A DNA stretch of 7,079 bases from positions 1 to 7,079 of the forward strand of contig DOBW01000076.1 of the NCBI GenBank assembly GCA_003504035.1. The letters run 5' to 3'. This document shows positions 5,535-7,079 of the stretch, piece by piece; position 1 is the first letter of the stretch, and every line of letters begins with the position of its first letter. The notes beneath the pieces are model-generated. The model was not told the origin of the DNA. It saw only the letters and a list, made by a program, of their open reading frames with translations, and made no database searches. Position numbers and translations under genes: made by a program. This DNA is from Rhodospirillaceae bacterium. Lineage in GTDB: Bacteria; Pseudomonadota; Alphaproteobacteria; UBA9219.

Positions 5535-7079
5535 ATGGAGCAGTTGGAAGGGTTAGTCAAAAAATTAAAAGAGCATCAAAGAAAACTTGATGTGCTTATG
5601 CAAGAAGTGCCCAAAGTTGATGGGTTTCCTTGCAAATACTATCTCTTTCTGACCCGTCTTGACGGGTTTACGCTGCCTTTTGTTGATCTTTATGACAGAT
5701 TAATAGAAAAACAGTCGCGCCAAATAGATGTTTTTAATCTTTTCCGCGTGGATATGCGAAGCCATATTTATGTTGATGTGGCTATCAGAGAAGGCGTTGC
5801 CTTTCGCCGTCCCTTGCGTCAAATAGTTTCTTCTTTCGACTGGGTTCATCTTGCGCTGCGCGAGTTTATTTTTATTTTTGGAGATCCCAAGGATCACCAA
5901 TCCCTCTTTGGTGATTGGGTTGTGCGCACAACGCCCGAGAGTTTTATGGAAGCCTCACGAATTATGGTTTCTGATATTATGCGCTCTCTTATTGTTATGG
6001 CTATCCAGACAGAGCGTCTTACGGGAGAATTCCCACCGGCACAGGAAGCTCAGGCTTTTGTTATTGATCTTTTGCGCAAGGAAATTTTTAAAGCCTATCG
6101 GAAAGACAAAAGAAGTTGGGAAAAAGTCAAAGACCATGTAGCGCGTGTTAATGAGCATATGAATCTTTATACGACAGATTTTAAAGAATTTTCTTGTGCC
6201 GTTACAGCTGTAGAACGCCAAGGTCACACGGTTCATTCAACGTCTGTAAGAGATCTTCTGAGCCATTATCAACTGCGCGGCATGACTGAAAGAGATCCTA
6301 AAAAGCCTGTAAACTTTTATCAATGCGGTGTTGAGCTTGAGTTTCAAACGCCGCTGCGCATCGGCAACATAGAGCGTTTTGCGCGGCGTCTCAGACAAGA
6401 AGCTGGCATGCATGCTTTGTCCACATCGCCTCTGGCGGGAGCTTATGCCAATTCTAATGGCGGCGTTTTGTCAACGGATACGTCTTTGCCAACGTTGGAA
6501 GGTTATTTTCCCACAGAATATGCCAGCGCTGTCATGAAGACTAAGGAGGAATCCACGCGTGTGGCGCGTGTTATCCGTTATATTAATCAGCGTGGTTGTC
6601 TGATTGATAATTCGGCTGGCATTCATATGCATATTTCGCGTGAGGGTTTGCCGTTGAAAAGTTTGCAAAATCTTGTTCTTCGTTTTGCCCGTTTTGAAAA
6701 ACTTATCCGCCAGTGCTTCTTTAACGAGAGTCGCTATCATGACATGAATATGTATGGGCCTTCGCTTTTGTCTTTGTATGGAGATGTTAAAACCTCTTTC
6801 GGAAGAACGAAAAATTTTCTGTTGATGACTTATTTTGCCCGCCGCTCGACAAATATTGATGAGCTTTTTGACGCCTCGAGCTGTTCTGGGCGCTATGCCT
6901 CGCTTTTCTTGAAGACCAAACTCAATACTCTTGAGTTTAGAGGGCATCCGGCGACTTTATCAGTGAACCGTGTGATGAATTATTTTGAGTTTATTCAAGG
7001 CTTCGTTGATGGAGCTATAAAAAATGATAAAGAGCTTTTATCTCTTCATCGTTTGCGTAAGGCCGCGCAGCTGAGAAAA
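5535..7079 (+). CDS. Amidoligase-family protein with an unrecognised N-terminal domain (3' end beyond window)
   Basis: The frame is open for 515 codons from ATG 5535 to the window end; AGGAG (5525-5529) lies 5 nt before the ATG. Residues from about 262 carry the ordered landmarks of the Amidoligase_2 family, glutamine-synthetase-fold ligases that join a carboxyl to an amine using ATP: GVELEF (265-270, E267 and E269, likely metal/ATP-site acids), STDTSLP (313-319), E328 in PTEYAS (matching the family's EI-S-P strand), DNSAGIHMHIS (358-368) in place of the usual cG-HVHv, RYHDMNMY (400-407), GRYASL (452-457) and NTLEFRGHPATLS (464-476). Residues 1-260 match nothing I know; they are mixed charged/hydrophobic, probably helical, with no signal peptide, so a cytoplasmic location is likely. 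It follows the operon terminator at 5454-5485 and may have its own promoter, though I see no strong one. The substrate is unknown; family members are proposed to act in peptide-like metabolite synthesis or cell-wall/protein modification. The family call rests on motif reading by eye. Confidence 0.75.
   Translation, partial: MEQLEGLVKKLKEHQRKLDVLMQEVPKVDGFPCKYYLFLTRLDGFTLPFVDLYDRLIEKQSRQIDVFNLFRVDMRSHIYVDVAIREGVAFRRPLRQIVSSFDWVHLALREFIFIFGDPKDHQSLFGDWVVRTTPESFMEASRIMVSDIMRSLIVMAIQTERLTGEFPPAQEAQAFVIDLLRKEIFKAYRKDKRSWEKVKDHVARVNEHMNLYTTDFKEFSCAVTAVERQGHTVHSTSVRDLLSHYQLRGMTERDPKKPVNFYQCGVELEFQTPLRIGNIERFARRLRQEAGMHALSTSPLAGAYANSNGGVLSTDTSLPTLEGYFPTEYASAVMKTKEESTRVARVIRYINQRGCLIDNSAGIHMHISREGLPLKSLQNLVLRFARFEKLIRQCFFNESRYHDMNMYGPSLLSLYGDVKTSFGRTKNFLLMTYFARRSTNIDELFDASSCSGRYASLFLKTKLNTLEFRGHPATLSVNRVMNYFEFIQGFVDGAIKNDKELLSLHRLRKAAQLRK

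Noticed and set aside
6471..6947. Minus-strand ORF of 158 codons opposite the amidoligase
   Set aside because: A shadow of the strong plus-strand frame, which carries the amidoligase motifs and a ribosome-binding site; the minus translation shows no family pattern.
1..7079. CRISPR arrays, insertion-sequence ends, rRNA, riboswitches, tandem repeats
   Set aside because: Reading both strands I found no regularly spaced repeats, no transposase frame and no recognisable aptamer.

Overview
The window reads as the edge of an integrated element sitting against a conserved chromosomal block of a Gram-negative bacterium, most likely an alphaproteobacterium of moderate-to-low GC. The reasons are a psd-pssA phospholipid operon of the alphaproteobacterial type (short Psd, multi-spanning PssA), kdsA (so KDO-containing LPS), and a large serine recombinase of a kind I associate with alphaproteobacterial mobile elements. 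I cannot name the genus from the sequence.

Left part (1-1805): a remnant of one serine recombinase (4-177) is followed 8 nt later by an intact 539-residue large serine recombinase (186-1805). Its last codons are read through the antisense of a complete tRNA-Thr(CGU) gene (1687-1761, minus strand, CCA encoded), and the ORF stops just short of a good tRNA promoter (1791-1819). The geometry, with the integrase gene abutting the tRNA 3' end, suggests that the element extends leftward out of the window and that the tRNA is its attachment site. Everything right of about 1762 would then be host flank.

Middle part (1806-3106): a 238-residue protein of unknown function (1993-2709, helical/coiled-coil N-terminus then two hydrophobic segments) converges on, and overlaps by 11 bp, a 72-residue single-pass membrane protein (2699-2917, minus). 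Both look more AT-rich than the block to the right and are not recognised; they may be accessory genes.

Right part (3107-5486): psd, pssA and kdsA are joined by 1-nt and 4-nt overlaps, so they form a translationally coupled operon ending in an AT-rich hairpin terminator. PssA makes phosphatidylserine from CDP-diacylglycerol and serine, and Psd decarboxylates it to phosphatidylethanolamine. KdsA makes KDO-8-phosphate for the LPS core. The operon is therefore an envelope-lipid unit.

From 5535 to the window end runs a long open gene (at least 515 codons) with a good ribosome-binding site. Its second half carries the motif series of the Amidoligase_2 (glutamine-synthetase-fold COOH-NH2 ligase) family, while its first ~255 residues are an unrecognised domain. 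This is the most interesting protein in the window: a probable peptide-bond or amide-forming enzyme of unknown substrate.
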